Assembly: GCF_001667885.1 (NCBI RefSeq)
Contig: NZ_LZJW01000049.1
Span: 1-64,000 of the forward strand
Reading direction: 5' to 3'
Origin: Mycobacterium scrofulaceum
GTDB taxonomy: Bacteria; Actinomycetota; Actinomycetes; Mycobacteriales; Mycobacteriaceae
DNA length: 64,000 bases
Within the stretch, counting starts at the first letter, position 1. Each line of letters opens with the position of its first letter. Under the pieces are notes generated by a model. It did not search any database. It was not told the DNA's origin and saw nothing but the letters and a program-made list of their open reading frames with translations. Below, one piece after another: positions 18,174 to 33,158 of this stretch. The position numbers and the translations under genes were made by a program.

Positions 18174-19457
18174 GTGGCGATGCCCGAAGTCGGCGGTACC
18201 CAAGCCTCGACCGGTGCCGGTCCGATCACGCGCGGCAGCGTGGCCCGGGTCGCCACCGCGACGGCGGTGACCGCCCTGTGCGGTTATGCGGTGATCTACC
18301 TGGCCGCCCGCGACCTGGCCCCGGGCGGCTTTTCGGTGTTCGGCGTGTTCTGGGGGGCGTTCGGCCTGGTCAGCGGCGCCGCGAATGGCCTGCTTCAAGA
18401 GACCACCCGGGAGGTCCGCTCGACGCGGCACCTGCCGGCGGTGTTGCCGGTTGGGGACGAACCGCGAACCCACCCGCTGCGGGTCGCCATGCTGGTCGGC
18501 GTCGGCGCGGCCATCGTGATCGCCGGGACCTCACCGCTGTGGGGCGGGCGGGTCTTCGTCGAGGAACGCTGGCTGTCGGTGGCGCTGCTCAGCGTGGGGC
18601 TGGCCGGTTTCTGCGTGCACGCCACCCTGCTGGGCATGCTGGCCGGCACCGATCGGTGGACCGGCTACGGGGCACTGATGGTGACCGACGCCGTCATCCG
18701 GGTGGCGGTCGCCACCGCGACCGTCGTACTGGGCTGGCGGCTGGTCGGTTTCCTGTGGGCCACGGTGGCGGGCGCGGTTGCGTGGCTGATCATGCTGGCC
18801 GCCTCGCCCTCGGCCAGGGCGGCGTCGCGGCTGCTGACGCCCGGCGGGGCGCAGACCTTCCTGCGCGGGGCCGCCCACTCGATCACCGCCGCGGGTGCCA
18901 GCGCGATCCTGGTCATGGGGTTTCCGGTGCTGCTGAAGCTGACCAGCAGCGAGCTCGGCGCCGAGGGCGGGGTGATCATCCTCGCGGTGACGCTGACGCG
19001 CGCGCCGCTCCTGGTCCCGCTGACGGCCATGCAGGGCAATTTGATCGCGCACTTCGTCGACGCGCGCAGCGACCGCATTCGTGCCCTGATCGCCCCCGCG
19101 GGGATCATCGGGGGCATCGGCGCGGTCGGGGTGCTGGCGGCCGGGGTGGTGGGCCCGTGGCTGCTGCGGGTCGCGTTCGGGCCGCAGTACCACGCCAGCG
19201 GCGCGCTGCTGGCGTGGCTGACGGCCGCCGCGGTGGCGATCGCCATGTTGACACTCACCGGTGCCGGCGCCGTCGCGGCCGCGTTGCACCGGGCGTACGC
19301 GCTGGGCTGGGTGGGCGCGACGGTGGCATCGGGCCTGCTGCTGCTCCTACCGCTGGCGTTGCAGACCCGCACCGTGGTCGGCTTGTTGTGCGGCCCGCTG
19401 GTCGGAATCGGCGTTCATCTGATGGCGCTGGCGCGCGCCGACCGCTTAGCCGGCTGA
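18174..19457 (+). CDS. polytopic membrane protein, polysaccharide flippase-like (Rv3630 type)
   Basis: 427 residues and about 12 hydrophobic segments, resembling MOP-superfamily polysaccharide exporters. No catalytic motif is expected. The GTG at 18174 (an ATG lies at 18180) follows TACTATTTT at 18159-18167, which could be a -10 box for a leaderless mRNA. Downstream, a glycosyltransferase, a DUF2304 membrane protein, galE1 and a GT-C-like membrane protein suggest a cell-envelope glycan pathway. The transported substrate is unknown. Confidence 0.85.
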   Translation: MAMPEVGGTQASTGAGPITRGSVARVATATAVTALCGYAVIYLAARDLAPGGFSVFGVFWGAFGLVSGAANGLLQETTREVRSTRHLPAVLPVGDEPRTHPLRVAMLVGVGAAIVIAGTSPLWGGRVFVEERWLSVALLSVGLAGFCVHATLLGMLAGTDRWTGYGALMVTDAVIRVAVATATVVLGWRLVGFLWATVAGAVAWLIMLAASPSARAASRLLTPGGAQTFLRGAAHSITAAGASAILVMGFPVLLKLTSSELGAEGGVIILAVTLTRAPLLVPLTAMQGNLIAHFVDARSDRIRALIAPAGIIGGIGAVGVLAAGVVGPWLLRVAFGPQYHASGALLAWLTAAAVAIAMLTLTGAGAVAAALHRAYALGWVGATVASGLLLLLPLALQTRTVVGLLCGPLVGIGVHLMALARADRLAG

Positions 19458-19480
19458 TCCTGGCTAACCTGGTGGGCTAG

Positions 19481-20182
19481 ATGGTTACTGAAGCCAAATA
19501 CTCGGGCGCCTGGGTCGTCATCCCCGCCTTCAACGAAGCTGCCGTCATCGGCGAGGTGGTCGCCGATGTGCGTTCCGTCTTCGACAATGTCGTGTGCGTG
19601 GACGACGGCAGCGCCGACGGCACGGGCGAGATCGCCAGGCGGGCCGGTGCGCACCTGGTGCGTCACCCGATCAACCTGGGACAGGGCGCGGCCATCCAGA
19701 CCGGCGTCGAGTACGCCCGCAAACAGCCTGGGGCGCAGGTCTTCGCCACGTTCGACGGTGACGGGCAACACCGGGTCAAGGATCTGGCCGCGATGGTCGA
19801 CCGGCTCTGCGCGGAGGACGTCGATGTCGTCATCGGGACGCGGTTCGGCGTCCGCGTGGGCGCCCGGCCGCCGCTCGTGAAGCGGCTGGTGCTGCAGACC
19901 GCCGCGCGGCTGAGCCGGCGCGGTCGCCGACTTGGCTTGACCGACACCAACAATGGGCTGCGCGTGTTCAACAAGAAGGTGGCCGACGCGCTCGACATCA
20001 CCATGAGCGGCATGAGTCACGCCAACGAGTTCATCATGCTGATCGCCGAAAACCATTGGCGCGTGGCCGAACAACCGGTCGAGGTGCTGTACACCGAATA
20101 CTCGAAGTCGAAGGGCCAGCCGCTCCTCAACGGCGTCAACATCATCTTCGACGGGTTCCTGCGAGGGAGGACTACACGATGA
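19481..20182 (+). CDS. family 2 glycosyltransferase (Rv3631 type)
   Basis: 233-residue cytoplasmic GT-A fold enzyme of the dolichol-phosphate-mannose-synthase type. VIPAFNEAAVIGEVV, the nucleotide-sugar site VDDGSADGTGE, and the catalytic DGDGQHRVKDL are all present, as is the DTNNGLRVFNK motif. It probably transfers a sugar from a nucleotide donor to a polyprenyl phosphate for envelope assembly (inference). It lies 23 bp after the flippase-like gene and overlaps the next gene by ATGA. Confidence 0.92.
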   Translation: MVTEAKYSGAWVVIPAFNEAAVIGEVVADVRSVFDNVVCVDDGSADGTGEIARRAGAHLVRHPINLGQGAAIQTGVEYARKQPGAQVFATFDGDGQHRVKDLAAMVDRLCAEDVDVVIGTRFGVRVGARPPLVKRLVLQTAARLSRRGRRLGLTDTNNGLRVFNKKVADALDITMSGMSHANEFIMLIAENHWRVAEQPVEVLYTEYSKSKGQPLLNGVNIIFDGFLRGRTTR

Positions 20183-20538
20183 ACTGGATCCAGGTGCTGT
20201 TGATCGGCACGATCATCGCGCTGCTGGTCTACCTGCTGCGGTCCCGCAGGAACGCGCGGTCTCGGGCTTGGGTCAAGGTCGGCTACGTCGTCTTCGTGCT
20301 GGCCGGCGTCTATGCCGTGCTGCGGCCCGACGACACCACCGTCGTCGCGAACTGGTTCGGGGTGCGCCGCGGCACCGACCTGATGCTCTACGCGCTCGTC
20401 ATGGCGTTCTGCTTCACCACGCTCAGCACCTACATGCGGTTCAAGGACCTGGAACTGCGCTACGCGCGCCTCGCCCGGGCGGTAGCGCTCGAGGGCGCCG
20501 AGGAGCCCGACGTTCCGCACTCCGCGTCGAACGTGTAG
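20179..20538 (+). CDS. DUF2304 membrane protein (Rv3632 type)
   Basis: 119 residues with three hydrophobic segments: NWIQVLLIGTIIALLVYLL, VGYVVFVLAGVYAVL and LMLYALVMAFCFTTL. DUF2304 proteins are typically encoded next to GT2 polyprenyl-phosphate sugar transferases, as here, and are presumed partners of them. The ATG at 20179 overlaps the GT2 stop and is preceded by GGGAGG. The longer open frame upstream is a shadow of the glycosyltransferase. Confidence 0.9.
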   Translation: MNWIQVLLIGTIIALLVYLLRSRRNARSRAWVKVGYVVFVLAGVYAVLRPDDTTVVANWFGVRRGTDLMLYALVMAFCFTTLSTYMRFKDLELRYARLARAVALEGAEEPDVPHSASNV

Positions 20539-20586
20539 CAACCGCGACCCGTGTGCACGCGGGCCGGGCCCGCGCTCGGCGCAAGG

Positions 20587-23301
<2,715 letters not shown>

Positions 23302-23305
<4 letters not shown>

Positions 23306-23493
23306 CCGGCTGACGTGTCGTCGTCGCGCTCGGTGGTCGGCTTCTCGTCGTCGCCCTCGCTCGCTTGCGGGGGTTGTCGGTCGCCTTCTGGGGGCGGCTG
23401 TTCGGCGGTGGTCACGCGGTTCTCCGTCCGGGCGGGGTGTTTGCCTGTGCCTACCCGGGTCGGCGGAGCGGGAAACGGGATCACCCGGCGCAC
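23302..23493 (-). CDS. possible small acidic protein, uncertain
   Basis: A 63-codon frame (or 37 codons from an internal GTG at 23415). It encodes a Pro-, Glu- and Asp-rich tail with no recognisable fold. Third codon positions are mostly G/C, as in real genes here, which is the only support. It begins 32 bp downstream of the tRNA-Thr gene on the same strand and runs four bases into the end of the GT-C-like gene. It could equally be non-coding. Confidence 0.25.
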
Positions 23494-23524
23494 CCTCTTG
23501 CGCGGGACGCGGTCGATGGAAATG

Positions 23525-23600
23525 TGGAGCCGCCTAGGAGAATCGAACTCCTGACCTATTCATTACGAGTGAATCGCTCTACCGACTGAGCTAAGGCGGC
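23525..23600 (-). tRNA. tRNA-Thr (anticodon CGT)
   Basis: On the minus strand the sequence folds as a complete cloverleaf of 76 nt including an encoded CCA. The acceptor is GCCGCCT/AGGCGGC, the D-arm GCTC...GAGC, the anticodon stem ATTCA/TGAAT with loop CTCGTAA (anticodon CGT, reading ACG), and the T-arm AGGAG-TTCGATT-CTCCT. The discriminator base is T. Its place just upstream of holB matches the tRNA-Thr in M. tuberculosis. Confidence 0.97.
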
Positions 23601-23644
23601 ACACCCGCACGCGGGCGGCACGAGTCTACGGCAGGCGGGCCGGG

Positions 23645-24850
23645 TCACCCAAGTTGCTGGCCAAAGGTGGCCACCATGGCGTCGACGGCGAACTTGGGTT
23701 TGACGTTGACCGCCAACGCCTCGCGGCACTCCAAGACCGCCTCGATGCAGCGCAGCAGCCGCTGGGGCGAGGCATGCGCCGCCAGCGCCGACACCCGGTC
23801 GGCCATGTCCGGGTGGTTGTGCCGCACCGACCCCGCGCCGGCCGAGACCATCAGCGCATCGCGGAAATAGGTCGCCAGGTCGATCAGCGCGCGGTCCAGC
23901 GCGTCGCGCGAGGCCCGGGTCTGACGCGACTTCTGCCGCCGTTCGAGGTCTTTCATCGCGCCCGCTGCGCCCCGCATCGCCCCGGCGGTGCCCTTGCCGG
24001 TGCCGCCGGCGCCCAGGGCCGTCCGCAACTCCTCGGTCTCGGCTTCGGCGCGGTCCGCGGTGAGCACCACCGCCTCCGCTTCCGCCGCGGCCACCAGCTC
24101 CTCGGCGGCGGCATAGGCCCGCGACGGCGTCGCGGCGTCGCGCACCAGCGCCAGCGCCCGCTCGCGGCGCTCCCGGGCCTCGGGATCGGTGGCCAGCCGG
24201 CGCGCCCGGCCCACGTGGCCGCCGCTGACCGACGCCGCCCAGTCCGCCGTTTCGGGGCTCAGGCCGTCGCTCTCGACCAGCACGCGGGCGATCGCCTCGG
24301 TCGGCGGGGTGACCAGCGCGACGTGCCGACAACGGGAACGCAGCGTGATGGCGATGTCCTCCGGGTCCACCGACGGCGCGCACAACAGGAACACCGTCGA
24401 CGGCGGCGGCTCCTCGACGACCTTGAGCAGCGCGTTGGCGGCGCCCTCGGTGAGGCGGTCGGCGTCCTCGATCACCACGATCTGCCGGTGCCCGGTGGCC
24501 GGACGCCGCGACGCGATCTGCACGATGGCCCGCATGTCGTCCACCCCGATGGACAGCCCCTCCGGGATCACCCGGCGGACATCGGCATGGGTGCCGGCCA
24601 TGGTGGTCGTGCAGGCCCGGCACTGACCGCACCCCGGCTCCCCGTCGGAAGTGCACTGCAACGCGGCGGCGAAGCACAGCGCCGCGACCGAGCGCCCCGA
24701 CCCGGGGGGACCCGTGATCAGCCAGGCATGTGTCATAGTCCCGTTGCCCGCGTCGCTGTGAACCAGGTCACCGCGCGCCGCCCTGGCGGCGGCGAGCAGC
24801 TCGGCCGTCACCACGTCCTGGCCTACCAGCCGCGTAAACACCCCGGACAT
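23645..24850 (-). CDS. holB: DNA polymerase III subunit delta' (Rv3644c type)
   Basis: 401-residue clamp-loader subunit, same length as the M. tuberculosis protein. The ATG at 24850 begins MSGVFTRLVGQDVVTAELL. The P-loop is degenerate (GPPGSGRS, Arg in place of Lys), normal for delta', which does not hydrolyse ATP. A zinc-binding CGQCRAC module and the LLKVVEEPPPSTVFLL and LRSRCRHV (SRC) motifs follow. It works with DnaX and the delta subunit to load the beta clamp. It is divergent from the adenylate cyclase. Confidence 0.94.
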   Translation of the reverse strand: MSGVFTRLVGQDVVTAELLAAARAARGDLVHSDAGNGTMTHAWLITGPPGSGRSVAALCFAAALQCTSDGEPGCGQCRACTTTMAGTHADVRRVIPEGLSIGVDDMRAIVQIASRRPATGHRQIVVIEDADRLTEGAANALLKVVEEPPPSTVFLLCAPSVDPEDIAITLRSRCRHVALVTPPTEAIARVLVESDGLSPETADWAASVSGGHVGRARRLATDPEARERRERALALVRDAATPSRAYAAAEELVAAAEAEAVVLTADRAEAETEELRTALGAGGTGKGTAGAMRGAAGAMKDLERRQKSRQTRASRDALDRALIDLATYFRDALMVSAGAGSVRHNHPDMADRVSALAAHASPQRLLRCIEAVLECREALAVNVKPKFAVDAMVATFGQQLG

Positions 24851-24968
24851 CACCGGTAACAGTAGCCAGCGCCGCCGACATATACCGATCGGCCACCGTA
24901 TCGCGACAATCCCGTTACATTCGCCCTCTTTTCGGCCCGCGCGGCGACGCGTCGAGATCGTTGTAAGT

Positions 24969-24998
24969 TTCCGACAAGTCCCTGCTGACCGATACGGT
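24969..24998 (+). promoter_or_regulatory. putative promoter of the adenylate cyclase gene
   Basis: TTCCGA (24969-24974) and TACGGT (24993-24998) are 18 bp apart. The -10-like box ends 6 bases before the GTG start at 25005, so transcription may begin at or next to the start codon (leaderless). This is placed by pattern only. Confidence 0.35.
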
Positions 24999-25004
24999 GG
25001 GATC

Positions 25005-26630
25005 GTGGCGACACCGGCAGCACTGCCCGGGCGGATCAGCGGATTCGTCCGGTGGGTGGTGCGCACCCCGTGGCCGCTCTTCTCGCTGAGCATGCTGCAA
25101 GCCGACATCATCGGCGCCCTGTTCGTACTCGGCTTCCTGCGGTACGCGCTGCCGCCCGAGGATCGCATCCAGCTGCAGGATCTGCCCGTGCTGAACCTGG
25201 CGGTCTTCGGGACCGCGCTGGTGGTGCTGTTCCTGGCCGGCTGGATGGTGAACCTCAAGCTGCTGATGCCGGTCTTCCGCTGGCAGCGCCGCGACAACCT
25301 GCTGGCCGAGGCCGACCCGGCCGCGACCGAGCTGGCCCGCAGCCGCGCCCTGCGAATGCCGTTCTACCGCACGCTGATCAGCATGGTGGCCTGGTTGATC
25401 GGCGGCGTGGTGTTCATCATCGCCAGCTGGTCGGTGGCCCGCTTCGCCGCGCCCGTCGTAGCTGTCGCCACCGGCCTCGGCGCGGCGGCGACCGCCATCA
25501 TCGGCTACCTGCAGTCCGAGCGGGTGCTGCGGCCGGTCGCCGTGGCGGCCCTGCGCAGCGGCGTCCCCGAGAACGTTCAGGCGCCCGGTGTGATCCTGCG
25601 GCAGATCCTGACGTGGATGCTGTCCACCGCCGTGCCGGTGCTGGCCATCGTGCTGGCGGTGATGGCGGACAAGGCATCCCTGCTGCACGCCACCCCGGAG
25701 AAGCTGTTCACCCCGATCCTGTTGCTGGCGCTGGCGGCGCTGGGCATCGGCTTCGTCAGCACCCTGCTGGTCGCCATGTCGATCGCCGACCCGCTGCGCC
25801 AGCTGCGGTGGGCGCTGTCGGAGGTGCAGCGCGGAAACTACAACGCGCACATGCAGATCTACGACGCCAGCGAGCTGGGCCTGCTGCAGGCCGGCTTCAA
25901 CGACATGGTGCGCGACCTGTCCGAGCGGCAGCGGCTGCGCGACCTGTTCGGTCGCTATGTCGGCGAGGACGTGGCCCGCCGGGCGCTCGAGCGCGGCACC
26001 GAGCTGGGCGGCCAGGAGCGCCACGTCGCGGTCCTGTTCGTCGACCTGGTCGGCTCCACCAAGCTCGCCGCGACCCGGCCACCCGCCGAGGTGGTCCACC
26101 TGCTCAACGAGTTCTTCCGGGTGGTGGTCGAAACCGTCGGCCGGCACGGCGGTTTCGTCAACAAGTTCCAGGGTGACGCCGCGCTGGCCATCTTCGGCGC
26201 GCCGATCGAACATCCCGACGCCTCGGGTGGCGCGCTCGCCGCGGCCCGCGAGCTGCACGACGAACTCCTCCCCGTGATCGGGTCGGCGGAGTTCGGGATC
26301 GGGGTCTCGGCGGGCAGGGCGATCGCCGGGCACATCGGCGCGCAGGCGCGCTTCGAGTACACGGTGATCGGCGACCCGGTCAACGAGGCCGCCCGGCTGA
26401 CCGAGCTGGCCAAGCTGGAGTCCGGCCACGTGCTGGCGTCCGCGATCGCGGTCAGCGGCGCGCTGGACGCCGAGGCCCTGTGCTGGGACGTCGGCGAGGT
26501 GGTCGAGCTGCGGGGCCGCACCGCCCCCACCCAGCTGGCCCGGCCGGTCAAGCTGGCCGGATCCACGGACTCCCAACCAGTGCGGTCCGCCGACGAGCTG
26601 CACAGCGAGTCGATCGGCCCCGGGTACTAG
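25005..26630 (+). CDS. membrane adenylate cyclase with HAMP domain (Rv3645 type)
   Basis: 541 residues. The N-terminal half is a six-helix membrane region. A HAMP linker follows (DPLRQLRWALSEVQRGNYNA, near residues 265-285), then a class III cyclase domain from about residue 340. The metal-binding Asp is in VLFVDLVGSTKLA, the second in FQGDAALAIFG, and the transition-state Asn/Arg in NEAARLTELA. It should make cAMP in response to a membrane or lipid signal. In M. tuberculosis Rv3645 is linked to fatty-acid tolerance (recalled). The crp regulator is encoded 33 kb downstream in the same window. Confidence 0.94.
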   Translation: MATPAALPGRISGFVRWVVRTPWPLFSLSMLQADIIGALFVLGFLRYALPPEDRIQLQDLPVLNLAVFGTALVVLFLAGWMVNLKLLMPVFRWQRRDNLLAEADPAATELARSRALRMPFYRTLISMVAWLIGGVVFIIASWSVARFAAPVVAVATGLGAAATAIIGYLQSERVLRPVAVAALRSGVPENVQAPGVILRQILTWMLSTAVPVLAIVLAVMADKASLLHATPEKLFTPILLLALAALGIGFVSTLLVAMSIADPLRQLRWALSEVQRGNYNAHMQIYDASELGLLQAGFNDMVRDLSERQRLRDLFGRYVGEDVARRALERGTELGGQERHVAVLFVDLVGSTKLAATRPPAEVVHLLNEFFRVVVETVGRHGGFVNKFQGDAALAIFGAPIEHPDASGGALAAARELHDELLPVIGSAEFGIGVSAGRAIAGHIGAQARFEYTVIGDPVNEAARLTELAKLESGHVLASAIAVSGALDAEALCWDVGEVVELRGRTAPTQLARPVKLAGSTDSQPVRSADELHSESIGPGY

Positions 26631-26635
26631 GAGAC

Positions 26636-29446
<2,811 letters not shown>

Positions 29447-29639
29447 CTACGCTTACGCTCCATCCTTGATCTCGGCCCCCCTGCGAGGCCGCCCCGCAGA
29501 AGAATGACAGGCCAGCGTCAAAAATTCCGCGGAAATTCAGATACGCCAGCGTTCCTTCGCCTTCGGGCATCTGACAATTTCGCACCCTTGGGCGCGACTT
29601 CGCAAACCGACCGCCCGCAGGACAAATCTTTTTCCGCGG

Positions 29640-30230
29640 TTATACCCGCGGCCACACGGCTGACGCGTCGACGCCGTCGGGGGCTTCGCCCACGTTCTCT
29701 ACCAGGCGCGATAGCCGACGACGGCCGCTGATCCGCAGCGCCGGGCGGCCGCCGCGGGTGCCAATCAATGTCGGCGCGATTCCGACCCGCATCAAAGCCG
29801 ACGCCAGCGGGGAATGGGTATCGGGCGCGTGGGGATCGAGGCCCAACAGGTAATGGTCGCCCTCCGGGTGACCGGCCGCCAGCGTCCAGGCCCGCAATTC
29901 ACGCGGCCCGGGCAGCCAGCGCGGCGGCACCGTCTTGACCGCCCCGCGCGTCCATTCGGCGGCCAGGCTCACCAGAGCCGGGGTCACCGCCGTCCGCACC
30001 AACGGGGTGTCCTCGTCGGTCCGGCAGATCTCGGGTTCCAGCCCCGCCTCGCGGATCATCTCCGCCAACGCGGCGGCGCGCCAGGCCTGATCCACCACCA
30101 CGGAAAGCCGCGCGCCCTGCCCCTCCGGGCCGCCGACCAAGACGATCTGGCCGGAAGCCGCCAGCACCCCGGACAGATCGGCGACCGCGGGGGGCACCGA
30201 CTCCGCCGTGAAGAAGGAAAGCTGGCTCAC
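29640..30230 (-). CDS. conserved hypothetical protein (Rv3647c type)
   Basis: 196 residues from the GTG at 30230 (MSQLSFFTAESVPPAVADL), preceded by a GGTGGC site. No domain is recognised. The protein has alternating hydrophobic and charged segments and a basic C-terminal section (ALRISGRRRLSRLVEN). It lies between cspA and topA, conserved in actinobacteria in that order. A role in nucleic-acid handling is suggested only by neighbours. The frame extends about 100 codons upstream through the cspA terminator and is not coding there. Confidence 0.85.
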   Translation of the reverse strand: MSQLSFFTAESVPPAVADLSGVLAASGQIVLVGGPEGQGARLSVVVDQAWRAAALAEMIREAGLEPEICRTDEDTPLVRTAVTPALVSLAAEWTRGAVKTVPPRWLPGPRELRAWTLAAGHPEGDHYLLGLDPHAPDTHSPLASALMRVGIAPTLIGTRGGRPALRISGRRRLSRLVENVGEAPDGVDASAVWPRV

Positions 30231-30311
30231 GCCACCGACAGTAGGCCAGGTCCGCCATCCGCGTCTTGAGGCAACCGGCGCGGCGGCGGTTTCGCACCAG
30301 CCGCAATACGA

Positions 30312-30354
30312 AAACCCCCCGGCGGGCCCGCTAGGCGGGACTGCACGGGGGGTT
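30312..30354 (-). terminator. intrinsic terminator of cspA
   Basis: On the minus strand, AACCCCCCG (30354-30346) can pair with CGGGGGGTT (30321-30313), enclosing an inner GC-rich arm, and TTC follows. It lies 21 bp past the cspA stop codon and upstream of the Rv3647c-like gene, so it should separate the abundant cspA message from the next gene. Confidence 0.6.
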
Positions 30355-30375
30355 CGTGGAGATTCGGCTCGTCCT

Positions 30376-30579
30376 TTACAGGGAGCGCACTCCGGTGGCC
30401 TGGGGGCCCTTAGGGCTGTGGCCGATTTCGAACTCGACCTTCTGGTTTTCTTCGAGGGTGCGGAAGCCCGAACCCTGGATCTCCGTGTAGTGGACAAACA
30501 CGTCGGCGGAGCCGTCTTCGGGGGCAATGAACCCGAAGCCCTTCTCCGCGTTGAACCACTTCACAGTTCCCTGTGGCAT
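30376..30579 (-). CDS. cspA: cold-shock protein CspA
   Basis: 67-residue single CSD domain RNA/DNA chaperone. [18 protein letters not shown] carries RNP-1 (KGFGFI) and DVFVHYTEI carries RNP-2 (VFVHY). The ATG at 30579 is fixed by homology; a 55-codon upstream extension of the frame lies in the leader. The 248-bp gap to the divergent helicase leaves room for the long 5' leader usual for cspA genes. It is followed by a strong hairpin terminator. Confidence 0.97.
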   Translation of the reverse strand: MPQGTVKWFNAEKGFGFIAPEDGSADVFVHYTEIQGSGFRTLEENQKVEFEIGHSPKGPQATGVRSL

Positions 30580-30827
30580 CTCTCGATCTTTCCTTTTCTT
30601 CTGGGTGCGGGGCATCGCCTTTCGATGCCCCGGGCCTGGTACGACCGCCATACCTCGCTCAGTCGCCGGAACTTCACCCGACCGATTAACCTCGCAGGAA
30701 CCGCGGCCGCAACACAAGATCCTGCGAAAGTTTGACACGAACACAGAAGCTGCGACCGCAAATAGTCAACCATGTTCATCGCTTCGGCGACAGACTTGCG
30801 CTGTCGCCGAGTCCAAGGAGGGCGCTG

Positions 30828-33158
30828 ATGGCGAGTTTCGGCAGCGAGCTGCTCGCCGCCGCCCTCGCCGGTACCGCCGCCGACGAGCATCCGTTGCGCC
30901 ACGTCGCCGAGCTGCCGCCGCGAAGCGGCCGCCCGCACCGCTGGCCGGCGTGGGCCGAACCCGACGTGGTGCGGGCCTTCACCGAGCGCGGCGTCAATTC
31001 GCCCTGGTCACACCAGTCGGCGGCCGCGGAATTGGCCCACGCCGGCCGCCACGTGGTGGTCAGCACCGGCACCGCGTCGGGCAAGTCGCTGGCCTACCAG
31101 CTTCCGGTCCTCAACGCCCTGGCCACCGACCCGCGGGCCCGGGTGCTGTACCTGTCGCCGACGAAGGCGTTGGGGCACGACCAGTTGCGGGCCGCGCACG
31201 CGTTGACGGCCGCCGTCCCGCGGTGCCATGACGTCGCGCCCACCGCCTACGACGGCGACAGCCCGCCGGAAGTCCGGCGCTTTGCGCGCGAACGTTCCCG
31301 GTGGCTGTTCTCCAATCCCGACATGATCCATGTGTCGATCCTGCGCAACCACGCTCGCTGGGCGGTGTTGCTGCGCGGTCTACGGTTCGTGATCGTCGAC
31401 GAATGCCATTACTACCGTGGTGTTTTCGGCTCCAACGTGGCGATGGTGCTGCGCCGGCTGTTGCGGTTGTGTGCGCGCTACTCATCGGCGCCCACGGTCG
31501 TGTTCGCCAGCGCCACGACGGACTCGCCCGGCGCGACGGCCGCCGAACTCATCGGCCTTCCGGTCGAGGAGGTCACCGAGGACGGCTCACCCCAGGGCGC
31601 CCGCACGGTCGCGTTGTGGGAACCGGCGCTGCGCCCCGACCTGCTCGGCGAGAACGGTGCGCCGGTGCGCCGCTCGGCCGGCGCGGAGGCGGCCCGGGTG
31701 ATGGCCGACCTGGTCGCCGAGGGGGCGCAGACGCTCACGTTCGTGCGGTCGCGCCGCGCCGCGGAGTTGACCGCGCTTGGCACCCAGGCGCGGCTGGACG
31801 ACATCGCCCCGGAGCTTTCCGCCAAGGTGGCCTCCTACCGGGCCGGCTATCTCGCCGAGGACCGCACCGCGCTGGAGCGCGCCCTCGCGGAGGGCCGGTT
31901 GCGCGGCCTGGCCACCACGAACGCCCTGGAACTGGGTGTCGACATCGCGGGGTTGGACGCGGTGGTGCTCGCCGGGTTTCCCGGTACGGTCGCCTCGTTT
32001 TGGCAGCAGGCCGGCCGGTCGGGCCGGCGCGGGCAGGGCGCGCTGGTCGTGCTGATCGCCCGTGACGACCCGCTCGACACCTACCTGGTCCACAATCCCG
32101 CCGCGCTGCTGGGCAAGCCCGTCGAGCGGGTGGTGATCGATCCCGCCAACCCCTACATCCTGGGACCCCAACTGCTCTGCGCCGCAACCGAAATGCCGCT
32201 CGACGAGGCGGAAGTGCGTGACTTCGGTGCCACCGAGGTGGCCGAGGGCCTGATCGACGACGGGCTGCTGCGGCGCCGCAACGGCAAGTACTTCCCCGCG
32301 GCCGGCCTGGAACCGCATGGCGCCGTGGACATCCGGGGTTCGGCGGGCGGTCAGATCGTCATCGTGGAGGCCGACACCGGACGGCTGCTGGGCAGCACGG
32401 GCGTCGGTCAGGCCCCGGCATCCGTCCACCCGGGCGCCGTCTACCTGCATCAGGGCGAGAGCTACGTCGTCGACTCGCTGGACCTCGACGACGCGATCGC
32501 CTTCGTGCACGCCGAGGACCCCGGATACGCCACCTTCGCCCGAGAAATCACCGACATCGCGGTCACCGGTACCGGAGAACGCGCGCAGTTCGGGCCCGTC
32601 ACCCTGGGCCTGGTGCCGGTCACCGTCACCCACCAGGTGGTGGGGTATCTGCGCCGCCGGCTCTCCGGGGAAGTGATCGACTTCATCGAGTTGGACATGC
32701 CCGAACAGACGCTGGCGACCACGGCTGTGATGCACACCATCACCCAAGAAGCGTTGGAGCGCAAGGGTATTGAGGCACCGCGGATACCCGGATCGTTGCA
32801 TGCCGCCGAGCATGCGGCGATCGGCCTGCTGCCGCTGGTGGCCAGCTGCGACCGTGGCGACATCGGCGGCTTGTCCACCGCGGTAGGACCGGATCCGGCC
32901 GGTCTGCCCAGCGTGTTCGTCTACGACGGCTATCCGGGCGGCGCCGGGTTCGCCGAGCGCGGCTATCGCAAAGTGGGCACGTGGCTGGGTGCGACGGCCG
33001 CCGCCATCGAGGCGTGCGAGTGCCCGCGGGGCTGTCCGTCCTGCGTGCAGTCCCCCAAGTGCGGCAACGGCAACGACCCGCTCGACAAGGCGGGTGCGGT
33101 GCGAGTGCTGGAGCTCGTCCTCGCCCAATTGCCGCGCGCCGAGCAACCCGGCGGATGA
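30828..33158 (+). CDS. DEAD/DEAH-box helicase with DUF1998 zinc domain, MrfA-like (Rv3649 type)
   Basis: 776-residue superfamily 2 helicase. STGTASGKSLAYQ (Walker A, near residue 80), VIVDECHYYRG (DECH), FASATTDSP (motif III), LELGVDIAGLD and QQAGRSGRRGQG (motif VI) are intact. The C-terminal DUF1998 region ends in a four-Cys cluster, CECPRGCPSCVQSPKCG. Relatives such as Bacillus MrfA unwind DNA in repair of mitomycin-type lesions. The ATG at 30828 has AAGGAGG seven bases before it. It is divergent from cspA. Confidence 0.94.
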   Translation: MASFGSELLAAALAGTAADEHPLRHVAELPPRSGRPHRWPAWAEPDVVRAFTERGVNSPWSHQSAAAELAHAGRHVVVSTGTASGKSLAYQLPVLNALATDPRARVLYLSPTKALGHDQLRAAHALTAAVPRCHDVAPTAYDGDSPPEVRRFARERSRWLFSNPDMIHVSILRNHARWAVLLRGLRFVIVDECHYYRGVFGSNVAMVLRRLLRLCARYSSAPTVVFASATTDSPGATAAELIGLPVEEVTEDGSPQGARTVALWEPALRPDLLGENGAPVRRSAGAEAARVMADLVAEGAQTLTFVRSRRAAELTALGTQARLDDIAPELSAKVASYRAGYLAEDRTALERALAEGRLRGLATTNALELGVDIAGLDAVVLAGFPGTVASFWQQAGRSGRRGQGALVVLIARDDPLDTYLVHNPAALLGKPVERVVIDPANPYILGPQLLCAATEMPLDEAEVRDFGATEVAEGLIDDGLLRRRNGKYFPAAGLEPHGAVDIRGSAGGQIVIVEADTGRLLGSTGVGQAPASVHPGAVYLHQGESYVVDSLDLDDAIAFVHAEDPGYATFAREITDIAVTGTGERAQFGPVTLGLVPVTVTHQVVGYLRRRLSGEVIDFIELDMPEQTLATTAVMHTITQEALERKGIEAPRIPGSLHAAEHAAIGLLPLVASCDRGDIGGLSTAVGPDPAGLPSVFVYDGYPGGAGFAERGYRKVGTWLGATAAAIEACECPRGCPSCVQSPKCGNGNDPLDKAGAVRVLELVLAQLPRAEQPGG

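Noticed and set aside
30208..30735. Plus-strand frame opposite cspA
   Set aside because: It is the antisense shadow of cspA and its leader; cspA itself is unambiguous.
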